In this document: positions 1 to 5,372 of the stretch, piece by piece
Numbering within the stretch: the stretch's first letter is position 1
Layout of the letters: every line of letters starts with the position of its first letter
Assembly (NCBI GenBank): GCA_900542385.1
Contig: UQNP01000120.1
Coordinates: 1 to 5,372, forward strand
Length of the DNA: 5,372 bases
Source: an uncultured Eubacterium sp.
GTDB taxonomy: Bacteria; Bacillota; Clostridia; Peptostreptococcales; Anaerovoracaceae
Direction: 5' to 3'
The notes under the pieces: model-generated
Database searches by the model: none
What the model was told of the DNA's origin: nothing
What the model saw: only the letters and a program-made list of their open reading frames with translations
Program-made: the position numbers and the translations under genes

Positions 1-1679
1 GTCTTATAAAACCCTTCATAATCCTGAGACGCTGCAAATTTCACCGCATAGTTATCAGGATTGTAGGTCTGTACTATCACACTGCCTGCATCATCGCCTC
101 TGCCCGCTCTGCCTGCTGCCTGCGTTATAAGCTGAAAAGTTCTTTCCGCCGATCTGAAATCCGGTATATTCAGAGAAACATCTGCAGACACTATCCCTGA
201 AAGCCCGACATTTCTGAAATCGAGGCCTTTTGCAATGAGCTGAGTACCTATAAGGATATCAGTGACGCCGTCTTTAAAAGCTTTGAGTTTTTTAGTAAGT
301 TCGCCTTTTTTTCTGACAGTGTCAAGGTCTATGCGTGCCGTTTCATATTCACTGAACATCTCTCTTACGGTCTCTTCAAGTCTTTCCGTACCGCTTCCGA
401 AATACTTTATATATTCGCTCCCGCATTCAGGACATCTGTGCGGTATTCTTTCTGTATGTCCACAGTAATGACATAGCATCCTGTCTTCCGATTTATGATA
501 CGTTAATGAGAGTCCGCAGTGAGGGCACTTTGCCACGTAACCGCATATCCTGCATGATATAAACGTGGAATACCCCCTTCTGTTCAGAAACAGTATGACC
601 TGTCTGCCGCTCTTAAGGCACTTTTCCATTTCCGCTCGCAGTCTCATGCTTATTATGGATCTGTTCCCGTTTTTCAATTCCTTTCGCATGTCCACTACGC
701 TGATGTCCGGAAGACTCACTTTATTATATCTTTCTGTAAGCTTTATTAAACTGTATATGCCATCCTCGCTTCTGCTGTACGTAACTATGGATGGTGTCGC
801 GCTTCCCAGGATAAGTACTCCTCGGTTATCTTTATCCTGCATTCTCTTGAGTGCCACCTCTATAGTATCGTATTTAGGCGTATGATCGGACTTGTACGTC
901 GTCTCATGCTCCTCATCTATTACGATAAGTCCTATATTTTCAAGTGGTGCGAACACCGCTGATCTTGCCCCTATAACTATCTTTGCTCTGCTGTCCTTGA
1001 TCTTTTTCCACTGATCGTATCTCTCGCCTGCACTGAGCCTGCTGTGAAGCACCGCTACATCTTCGCTTCCGAATCTTCCGGTGAACCGTTCTATTATCTG
1101 TCCTGTAAGAGAAATCTCAGGAACAAGTATTATTACTGACCTATCCTGCTTCAAGACCTCTTCCGCCGCTCGTATATATATCTCTGTCTTCCCGCTTCCT
1201 GTAACGCCGTGAAGAAGAAATCTGCCGTGTTCTCTCTTTTCGACTGCATCGTTTATCTGCCTTAAGGCATTTTCCTGCTGCTGCGTGAGATGCTCCGCTC
1301 TGCTTGTCTCTTCTTCCACACCTTCAAGCGGATCTTTCACAGCACGACGTTTTGCTTTTTCTCCTGCAGGCGTAAAACAGTTGATAGCATCTATATATCG
1401 GCATATATACCTCTTTTTCATCCATAAAGCCGTCCTGAGCATTTCACTGCTGAGAGAAACATCCTTATCAACTTTTTCTATATATTTCAGCCTTTTCTTC
1501 ACATCATCAGGAGCATCGTCTTCCACAGAAACCACATAGGCCTCCCTTAGACTGTTGCTTCTTGAAAAAGGCACATATACTTTATCTCCCGATGCAACTT
1601 TCAGATCTCCGCAGCCATATGTATACAGACGATCAGTATTATCGCTCCTGTTATCTATAACTATACTGGCGTATTTCAT
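1..1679 (-). CDS. priA: Primosomal replication restart helicase PriA (C-terminus beyond window)
   Basis: PriA is a superfamily 2, 3'-to-5' DNA helicase that recognises stalled forks and D-loops and loads the replicative helicase. The first 559 codons are visible and the frame stays open to the left edge. An N-terminal 3'-DNA-binding domain (about residues 1-105, with GDKVYVPF at 31-38) is followed by a short charged linker and the helicase core. That core has a Q-motif-like LTQQQ near 131, Walker A GVTGSGKTE at 158-166, DEEH at 255-258, GSAT at 292-295, GTQLIAKGLDF from 478 and QAAGRAGR near the end. All eight zinc-binding cysteines are present (376, 379, 385, 388, 403, 406, 416, 419). The winged-helix domain normally lying between the DNA-binding domain and the helicase seems absent: Walker A sits about 65-70 residues earlier than in E. 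coli PriA. The ATG lies 3 nt after the asnA stop with no strong ribosome binding site, suggesting translational coupling. About 140-150 C-terminal residues should lie outside the window. Confidence 0.96.
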   Translation of the reverse strand, partial: MKYASIVIDNRSDNTDRLYTYGCGDLKVASGDKVYVPFSRSNSLREAYVVSVEDDAPDDVKKRLKYIEKVDKDVSLSSEMLRTALWMKKRYICRYIDAINCFTPAGEKAKRRAVKDPLEGVEEETSRAEHLTQQQENALRQINDAVEKREHGRFLLHGVTGSGKTEIYIRAAEEVLKQDRSVIILVPEISLTGQIIERFTGRFGSEDVAVLHSRLSAGERYDQWKKIKDSRAKIVIGARSAVFAPLENIGLIVIDEEHETTYKSDHTPKYDTIEVALKRMQDKDNRGVLILGSATPSIVTYSRSEDGIYSLIKLTERYNKVSLPDISVVDMRKELKNGNRSIISMRLRAEMEKCLKSGRQVILFLNRRGYSTFISCRICGYVAKCPHCGLSLTYHKSEDRMLCHYCGHTERIPHRCPECGSEYIKYFGSGTERLEETVREMFSEYETARIDLDTVRKKGELTKKLKAFKDGVTDILIGTQLIAKGLDFRNVGLSGIVSADVSLNIPDFRSAERTFQLITQAAGRAGRGDDAGSVIVQTYNPDNYAVKFAASQDYEGFYK

Positions 1680-1682
1680 ATC

Positions 1683-2693
1683 TTAAAGCAGAAAAATATT
1701 ATTCTTTCTGCACTCCTCGATCATATCTTCAGGCCATATTGATGCCTGCACTTCTCCTATATGCGCTTTTCTGAGAAAATACATACATAATCTGCTTTGG
1801 CCTATACCTCCGCCGATGGTATAAGGAAGCTCTCCATTGAGTATCATCTTATGAAATTCCATTGAACGTCTTTCGTCTGCTCCCGCTGACGAAAGCTGTC
1901 TTTCCATAGCCTCCTCGTCCACTCTTATCCCCATGGATGATATCTCAAAAGCATGTTTTAAAATATCGTTCCAAAGTATTATATCTCCGTTAAGCTCCCA
2001 GTCATCATAATCCGGAGCTCTGCCGTCGTGTTTCTCTCCCGATTTCAAAGTTCCGCCTATCTTGCTTATAAACACAGCTCTTTTTTCTTCAGCAATAGCA
2101 TCTTCTCTCTCCTTTGGAGTTTTATCAGGATACATATCTTCAAGTTCCTGAGACGTTATGAAGAATATCTCGTTCGGCAGATCTGTTTTCAATTCCCTAT
2201 AGAGTCTGTTTACATAATCATTGAGATTTTTAAGCGCATTGTACAGCGTCCTGACCGTTTCTTTCAGATATTTTTCAGTCCGGTCTTCTTTTTCTATTAC
2301 TTTTTCCCAGTCCCACTGATCTACATATATGGAATGTAAATTGTCCAGCTCCTCATCACGTCTTATGGCATTCATATCCGTATAAAGACCCGTACCCGGC
2401 TTGAATCCGTATTTTCCAAGAGCCATTCTCTTCCATTTAGCCAGCGACTGTACTATTTCTACTTTTTTCTCACCCAGATCTTTAACGGTGAATTCTACAG
2501 TTCTCTCAACTCCGTTCAAATTATCATTAAGACCCGTTTCCGGTGCCACAAAAAGCGGTGCTGATACTCTCCTTAGCTGTAACCCGTAAGCCAACTCCTG
2601 CTGAAAGAAATCTTTTATTTTTTTTATGGCTCTCTGACTTTCCATATAGTCTATTACCGGTGTATAATCAGCCGGCACTGTTAACTTTCCCAT
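1683..2693 (-). CDS. asnA: Aspartate-ammonia ligase (asparagine synthetase A)
   Basis: AsnA makes asparagine from aspartate, ATP and free ammonia in the cytoplasm. It is related to class II aspartyl/asparaginyl-tRNA synthetases but has no tRNA-binding domain. The 336 residues match the usual length (about 330). Family motifs run throughout: SLAKWKR at 83-89, [12 protein letters not shown] at 119-130, RAPDYDDW at 225-232, LNGDIILWN at 234-242, [12 protein letters not shown] at 251-262 and the ATP-site [11 protein letters not shown] at 292-302. The start is set by the ribosome binding site: GGAGG at 2707-2703 lies 9 nt before the ATG at 2693. An in-frame ATG at 2702 directly abuts GGAGG, and a longer frame reaching 2732 would overlap queH, so both are less likely. 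It is the middle gene of the queH-asnA-priA operon, 13 nt after queH. No asparagine-specific leader or T-box is visible in front of the operon. Confidence 0.97.
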   Translation of the reverse strand: MGKLTVPADYTPVIDYMESQRAIKKIKDFFQQELAYGLQLRRVSAPLFVAPETGLNDNLNGVERTVEFTVKDLGEKKVEIVQSLAKWKRMALGKYGFKPGTGLYTDMNAIRRDEELDNLHSIYVDQWDWEKVIEKEDRTEKYLKETVRTLYNALKNLNDYVNRLYRELKTDLPNEIFFITSQELEDMYPDKTPKEREDAIAEEKRAVFISKIGGTLKSGEKHDGRAPDYDDWELNGDIILWNDILKHAFEISSMGIRVDEEAMERQLSSAGADERRSMEFHKMILNGELPYTIGGGIGQSRLCMYFLRKAHIGEVQASIWPEDMIEECRKNNIFLL

Positions 2694-2702
2694 TCTACTC
2701 AT

Positions 2703-2707
2703 CCTCC
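2703..2707 (-). promoter_or_regulatory. Ribosome binding site deciding the asnA start
   Basis: The minus strand reads GGAGG here, directly after or sharing the last base of the queH TAG stop (2709-2707). It stands 9 nt before the ATG at 2693. This spacing favours the 336-residue form beginning MGKLTVP over the upstream ATGs at 2702 and 2732. Ribosomes terminating on queH would stop on top of this site, which could help couple the two genes. Confidence 0.8.
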
Positions 2708-3366
2708 TACCTTTCAGAATATTTGCAGCCACAGTAATTTTGTCTGTAAAGTCCGTATTTTTTTGAAAGTTCTACAGACCTTGCAAATCCGTTTTTCTTT
2801 TTAAAATCCCTGTCGAGAAAAGAAAGACTGTACTTAAGAGCAAGCTTCCTGCCTATCTCAGAAATCAATGTAAAATTTTTATGCGGGCTTACCGTAAGAG
2901 TCGTGCCAAATATGTCATATCCTGTCATCTTTGCCGTTTCTGCCGTTTTCTCAAGTCTCTGAGCAAAACATAAACTGCATCTCTTTCCACCTTCAGGTTC
3001 TTCCTCCATCCCTTCTGTCAGTTTAAGAAAACTGCCCGGCCTGTAATCCCCTTCTTTAAAGGATATCCTGCATTTTCCGATATTTTCTTCATTGAACTTT
3101 TCTATGAAGTCTATTTGAGCTTTTCGTCTCCTCTGATACTCAGATTCATCGGTAATGCATGGATTGAAAAAAAATACCGTCACATCGAATTCGTCGGCAA
3201 GTCTCTCCACAACAGCCGTACTGCATGGACCGCAGCAGCTGTGCAGTAAAAGCGGTATCTTTTTTATTTCCTTCTGAAAATCATCTCCGGGGATAAAGTC
3301 GCCGCATCTGTTCTTTTCACACTCCACGTACGAAGATACATATTTTGTTTTTTTACCTTCAGTCAT
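2707..3366 (-). CDS. queH: Epoxyqueuosine reductase QueH (DUF208 family)
   Basis: QueH catalyses the last step of queuosine synthesis, reducing epoxyqueuosine to queuosine at wobble position 34 of GUN-anticodon tRNAs (Asp, Asn, His, Tyr). It is the non-cobalamin replacement for QueG and binds an iron-sulfur cluster and metal through conserved cysteines. The 219-residue protein shows the family signature in order: [11 protein letters not shown] at 39-49, FNPC at 67-70, EY with following arginines at 76-81, [10 protein letters not shown] at 129-138, [11 protein letters not shown] at 154-164 and [11 protein letters not shown] at 207-217. The usual NPNI motif reads NPCI. About 38 residues precede the core, including two extra cysteines (16, 21); there is no later ATG in that stretch, and AAGGGG lies 10 nt before the ATG at 3366, so this start is supported. 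It is the first gene of the operon. No preQ1 riboswitch is visible in its roughly 37-nt leader, and no other queuosine gene is in view. Confidence 0.95.
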   Translation of the reverse strand: MTEGKKTKYVSSYVECEKNRCGDFIPGDDFQKEIKKIPLLLHSCCGPCSTAVVERLADEFDVTVFFFNPCITDESEYQRRRKAQIDFIEKFNEENIGKCRISFKEGDYRPGSFLKLTEGMEEEPEGGKRCSLCFAQRLEKTAETAKMTGYDIFGTTLTVSPHKNFTLISEIGRKLALKYSLSFLDRDFKKKNGFARSVELSKKYGLYRQNYCGCKYSER

Positions 3367-3384
3367 ATAAAGACAACCCCTTGT

Positions 3385-3414
3385 TTGACATTTATGATAT
3401 TAACGGTTTATTAT
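3385..3414 (+). promoter_or_regulatory. Sigma-A type promoter of the divergent radical SAM gene
   Basis: A perfect -35 box TTGACA (3385-3390) is followed after 18 bp by TATTAT (3409-3414, five of six -10 consensus bases). The start would fall near 3421, giving a leader of about 72 nt. The -10 overlaps the minus-strand TATAAT of the queH promoter by five base pairs, so the two promoters should compete for polymerase. Confidence 0.7.
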
Positions 3415-3420
3415 ATCATA
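3393..3420. repeat. Operator-like inverted repeat over both promoters
   Basis: TATGATAT (3393-3400) and ATATCATA (3413-3420) are perfect 8-bp inverted arms separated by 12 bp. Their centres are 20 bp apart, about two helical turns. The element covers the -10 boxes and both predicted start regions of the divergent promoters. That geometry fits a dimeric repressor site, but the arms are AT-rich and partly made of the symmetric -10 sequences themselves, so chance is a real alternative. No regulator gene is in the window. Confidence 0.4.
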
Positions 3421-3438
3421 TATTTATGTCTGTGAAAA
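3410..3438 (-). promoter_or_regulatory. Sigma-A type promoter of the queH-asnA-priA operon
   Basis: On the minus strand a -35 box TTTTCA (3438-3433, four of six consensus bases) is separated by exactly 17 bp from a perfect -10 box TATAAT (3415-3410). Transcription would start near 3403, giving a leader of about 37 nt before the queH ATG. The -10 lies on the same base pairs as the plus-strand -10 of the divergent gene. This is predicted from sequence only. Confidence 0.7.
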
Positions 3439-3472
3439 TGAATACCATGTTAAAATATACAAACACAGACAT
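3426..3472 (+). repeat. 9-bp inverted repeat in the radical SAM leader
   Basis: ATGTCTGTG (3426-3434) and CACAGACAT (3464-3472) are perfect inverted arms around a 29-nt AT-rich loop. Within a transcript starting near 3421, this would form a stem-loop at the very 5' end, closing 5 nt before the AAAGG ribosome binding site. As DNA, the left arm touches the -35 box of the queH promoter. An overlapping shorter repeat, CAAACA (3460-3465) and TGTTTG (3472-3477), could form instead. It may be a mRNA-stabilising hairpin or a protein site; neither is proven. Confidence 0.45.
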
Positions 3473-3485
3473 GTTTGAAAGGTAA
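3426..3485 (+). other. 19-codon upstream reading frame before the radical SAM gene
   Basis: An ATG at 3426 opens a frame encoding MSVKMNTMLKYTNTDMFER and stopping with TAA at 3483-3485. The stop lies 7 nt before the radical SAM ATG and just after its AAAGG ribosome binding site. The frame differs from that of the downstream gene. None of its four ATG codons has a clear ribosome binding site, and the first lies only about 5 nt from the predicted transcript start. A leaderless leader peptide is possible, but a chance frame is more likely. Confidence 0.2.
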
Positions 3486-3492
3486 TACAAAA

Positions 3493-4440
3493 ATGGATAA
3501 CAAAAGACATCCTATTATATTCGACAGCTCAGACGGACAAGAGCTTAGGATAAACACGATAAATACTTATCTGAAAAACAGATTCGGATCTAAGGTTGTA
3601 AAACTGTCCATTGATGGAGGTTTCACCTGTCCCAACAGAGACGGAAGCAAAGGCTACGGCGGATGCGCTTTCTGCTCTGCAGAAGGTTCCGGTGAAACTT
3701 CATCAGGCTCCGGCAATATAGACAAAGATCTCGACAGACAAATACAGCTTCTGTCAGACAAATGGCCTGATGCAAAATACATCGCCTATTTCCAAAGTCA
3801 TACGAATACTTATGCCCCCGCAGATGAGCTTAGGGAAAAATTTGACCGCGCACTTTCGCACCCCGGTATCGTCGGACTTGCCGTATCTACAAGACCCGAC
3901 TGTCTTCCCGGTGATGTCATGAATCTGCTTTCAGACCTGAACAAACGAACTTTCCTATGGGTAGAACTGGGCCTGCAGACCATACATGAAAAAACGGCAT
4001 CAGAAATGAATCTGCTTTACACCCTAAATGATTATGAAAACGCCTTGACGAAACTTAATTCAAACGATATACGTGCTGTCACACATCTCATACTCGGTTT
4101 GCCTAATGAAACGAAAGATATGATGCTGCAGTCAGTAAAATACGTATGTCAAAAAAACATCTTCGGAATAAAACTCCATATGCTAAACCTGGTAAAAGGC
4201 TCTGCTATGGAAAAAACTCATCCGGAATATGTATCCTTCAGCTCCATAGACGAATATACCGATCTGCTCATAAACGCCGTCGAACTGATCCCTCCGGAAA
4301 TCACTGTACACCGCATATCCGCAGATGCTCCGCGTAATATACTGATATCCCCGGAATGGAGCTATAAAAAAAGGACGATACTAAACAGCATACATAAAAA
4401 AATGCGTGAAAAAAACACGTGGCAAGGCAGACTTCTCTGA
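3493..4440 (+). CDS. TIGR01212-family radical SAM protein (YtqA/MnmL-YhcC family)
   Basis: This is a radical SAM enzyme of the TIGR01212 family. B. subtilis YtqA, renamed MnmL, is needed to convert cmnm5s2U to the mnm5s2U pathway in tRNA; E. coli YhcC is another member of unclear role. The 315-residue protein has the family's C-x11-C-x2-C iron-sulfur motif (C46, C58, C61 in CPNRDG...GGCAFC), YFQSHTNTYAP at 99-109, STRPDCLP at 132-139, VELGLQTIHEKT at 157-168, THLILGLP at 197-204, HRISADAPRN near 280-290 and a C-terminal NTWQGR. The NRGHD-like motif after VELGLQTIH is replaced by NLLYT, resembling the RRGYPL-type subgroup I associate with clostridia. AAAGG (3478-3482) sits 10 nt before this ATG; an in-frame TTG at 3475 lacks a site and is disfavoured. 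The gene is monocistronic, since a terminator follows at once. No MnmM methyltransferase is adjacent, so the MnmL role is inferred. Confidence 0.93.
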   Translation: MDNKRHPIIFDSSDGQELRINTINTYLKNRFGSKVVKLSIDGGFTCPNRDGSKGYGGCAFCSAEGSGETSSGSGNIDKDLDRQIQLLSDKWPDAKYIAYFQSHTNTYAPADELREKFDRALSHPGIVGLAVSTRPDCLPGDVMNLLSDLNKRTFLWVELGLQTIHEKTASEMNLLYTLNDYENALTKLNSNDIRAVTHLILGLPNETKDMMLQSVKYVCQKNIFGIKLHMLNLVKGSAMEKTHPEYVSFSSIDEYTDLLINAVELIPPEITVHRISADAPRNILISPEWSYKKRTILNSIHKKMREKNTWQGRLL

Positions 4441-4462
4441 TATGCCGCGTGTTTTCCTTTTT
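4412..4462 (+). terminator. Intrinsic terminator enclosing the radical SAM stop codon
   Basis: Left arm AAAACACGTGGCA (4412-4424) pairs with TGCCGCGTGTTTT (4443-4455), giving 13 pairs with one T-G wobble. The 18-nt apical part can form an inner CAGA/TCTG hairpin with a CTTC tetraloop. CC and five T residues (4458-4462) follow. The stop TGA (4438-4440) and the last codons are inside the hairpin. Seven A residues at 4409-4415 give a T tract on the minus strand, so it may also stop transcripts arriving from tdk. Confidence 0.85.
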
Positions 4463-4625
4463 AATTTATCATACGATAAAGCCTTAAGCTTTTTTGCCGT
4501 TAGCTTCTCGTATTTTCTTAAATTCTATTTTTTAAGCGAAAATAAACGAAAAAATATCCTTTGATTTTCATCGCAATGCAGCTAAAACCAGTTTTCGCGA
4601 TGATATCGTTGCATTTTGCCCCGTC
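4463..4625. other. Gene-free AT-rich spacer with imperfect inverted repeats
   Basis: No convincing gene lies between the convergent radical SAM and tdk genes. Three weak symmetric elements are visible. The first is AAAGC/GCTTT with loop CTTAA (4478-4492), followed by TTT. The second is a longer imperfect repeat over 4508-4549: TCGT, ATTTTC and TTAAA pair with TTTAA, GAAAAT and ACGA around an 8-nt loop with two 2-nt bulges. The third is TCATCGC (4568-4574) with GCGATGA (4597-4603), with an alternative AATGCA (4575-4580)/TGCATT (4610-4615). None has a proper adjacent T tract on the minus strand. The last may be part of the tdk 3' end, with the bidirectional hairpin further on acting as the actual terminator. 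Confidence 0.35.
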
Positions 4626-5210
4626 CTACTCTTTAGGGCCAAGACGACCTTCATTGTAATGTCTCCTGCACAGAGACACATACATATCATTTCCACCTAC
4701 TACTATCTGCTCACCGCTTTTCACGAATTTTCCGTCCACTACTCTCGCAACCATAGTTGCCTTTCTGCCGCACCAGCAGATAGTCTTTATTTCCTCTATC
4801 TTATCCGCATATACAAGCATGTAATATGATCCTTCAAAAAGCTCATTTCTGAAATCGTTTTTCAATCCATAAGCCAAAACCGGTATATTAAAGCTGTCAA
4901 CGATCTCAACGAGTTCTTCCACATGATGTTTTTTCAGGAACTGACATTCATCTATTACGACACAATCTACCGGCTCCCTGTTGTTTTCGCGCATGAAAAT
5001 CTCCAGGATATTGGTGTCATCATCCACTATCGTTGCCTCTCTGCTCAGTCCTATCCTCGAAGTTATCATGCCTTTGCCGTATCTGTCATCAACACCCGGC
5101 ACAAGAGCAAGCACGCGTTTGCCGCGTTCTTCGTAATTGTAAGCGACTTTTATCACTTCTATGGATTTACCAGCATTCATCGTGCTGTATCTGTAATATA
5201 ACTGAGCCAT
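4626..5210 (-). CDS. tdk: Thymidine kinase (type II, TK1-like)
   Basis: Thymidine kinase phosphorylates thymidine to dTMP with ATP, salvaging thymidine for DNA synthesis in the cytoplasm. The 194-residue protein is normal length for the bacterial TK1-like family. It shows the P-loop YSTMNAGKS at 8-16, DDRYG at 41-45, SRIG at 51-54, DECQF at 87-91 with the likely catalytic base E88, YGLKNDF at 114-120 and structural zinc ligands CWC (145, 147) and CRRH (181, 184). The lasso-loop segment runs through GEQIVVGGNDMYVS near 166-179. The P-loop variant resembles E. coli and Streptococcus enzymes rather than the B. subtilis form. The start is placed at the ATG at 5210 because AAAGGAGGG (5222-5214) lies a few nt upstream; a longer frame from 5240 adds a non-homologous MSFVASKGGQ and would begin inside the terminator tail. 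It converges on the radical SAM gene and follows tRNA-Phe, separated by a terminator. Confidence 0.97.
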   Translation of the reverse strand: MAQLYYRYSTMNAGKSIEVIKVAYNYEERGKRVLALVPGVDDRYGKGMITSRIGLSREATIVDDDTNILEIFMRENNREPVDCVVIDECQFLKKHHVEELVEIVDSFNIPVLAYGLKNDFRNELFEGSYYMLVYADKIEEIKTICWCGRKATMVARVVDGKFVKSGEQIVVGGNDMYVSLCRRHYNEGRLGPKE

Positions 5211-5240
5211 TTGCCCTCCTTTACTTGCCACAAAGGACAT

Positions 5241-5281
5241 AAAAAAAATAACCCCTCAGACCAACGTCAGCAAGAGGCTAT
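5241..5281 (-). terminator. Intrinsic terminator between tRNA-Phe and tdk
   Basis: On the minus strand ATAGCCTCTTG (5281-5271) pairs with TGAGGGGTTAT (5258-5248), 11 pairs including several G-T wobbles. The 12-nt apex can form a GAC/GTC mini-stem. Eight T residues (5248-5241) follow. It begins about 14 nt after the tRNA CCA end and ends 30 nt before the tdk ATG. No strong separate tdk promoter is visible: the best candidate, TTGCTG-17 bp-TATTTT within the hairpin itself, is weak. Confidence 0.8.
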
Positions 5282-5294
5282 CTTTCATCATAAG

Positions 5295-5370
<76 letters not shown>

Positions 5371-5372
5371 AA

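Noticed and set aside
262..885. Open frames on the plus strand opposite priA
   Set aside because: They run antisense to strongly conserved PriA helicase and zinc motifs, have no recognisable domain and no good ribosome binding sites, so they are shadows of the real gene. The same applies to plus-strand frames opposite asnA and tdk.
1683..2693. AsnA as an aspartyl- or asparaginyl-tRNA synthetase
   Set aside because: The two families share the class II fold, but the protein has AsnA-specific motifs and length and lacks an anticodon-binding domain.
3367..3409. preQ1 riboswitch or T-box upstream of queH-asnA
   Set aside because: The predicted leader is only about 37 nt, with no pseudoknot-forming C-rich loop and A-rich tail, and no T-box bulge sequence. 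It is too short for either.
3475..3492. Upstream TTG start for the radical SAM gene
   Set aside because: The added MKGNTK residues would be encoded by the ribosome binding site itself, and no site precedes the TTG. The ATG at 3493 has AAAGG at suitable spacing.
4146..4337. Short plus-strand frame inside the radical SAM gene
   Set aside because: It lies in another frame of a gene with conserved motifs throughout and has an arginine-rich, low-information product typical of an out-of-frame reading.
4568..4603. TCATCGC/GCGATGA hairpin as the tdk terminator
   Set aside because: On the minus strand it is followed by AAATCAAAGG, and a T run comes only about 14 nt later, so it does not meet the usual intrinsic terminator pattern.

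Overview
The window looks like an ordinary chromosomal segment of a low-to-moderate GC Bacillota, most likely an anaerobic clostridial lineage. The reasons are strong GGAGG-type ribosome binding sites, short operon gaps, many ATA and AGA codons, AT-rich spacers with hairpin-plus-T terminators, a QueH-type (not QueG-type) queuosine enzyme, and a radical SAM protein of the subgroup I associate with clostridia. This taxonomic call is inference from protein type and style, not from a search.

Left half, minus strand (1-3366): a compact three-gene operon reading right to left. It runs queH (epoxyqueuosine reductase, last step of queuosine formation in the tRNA wobble position), asnA (ammonia-dependent aspartate-ammonia ligase) and priA (replication restart helicase, running off the left edge and lacking about its last 140-150 residues). 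The gaps are 13 and 3 nt, so the genes are probably co-transcribed and priA is probably translationally coupled to asnA.

Centre (3367-3492): a divergent intergenic region with two good sigma-A type promoters whose -10 boxes lie on the same base pairs on opposite strands, inside an 8-bp inverted repeat. One promoter drives the queH operon. The other drives a TIGR01212-family radical SAM gene (YtqA/MnmL-YhcC family) on the plus strand (3493-4440). The best characterised relative, YtqA/MnmL, acts in mnm5s2U wobble modification, so the shared control region may link two wobble-base modification functions. The plus-strand leader also holds a 9-bp inverted repeat and a 19-codon upstream reading frame.

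Right part (4441-5372): an intrinsic terminator hairpin that contains the radical SAM stop codon, then a gene-free AT-rich spacer with imperfect inverted repeats. After it come tdk (thymidine kinase, minus strand), a terminator, and a complete tRNA-Phe(GAA) gene with encoded CCA on the minus strand at the right edge.

I see no mobile element, CRISPR array, toxin-antitoxin pair, phage gene or novel multi-gene system. The points most worth a second look are the bidirectional shared -10 promoter with its operator-like palindrome, and a PriA that appears to lack the winged-helix domain.
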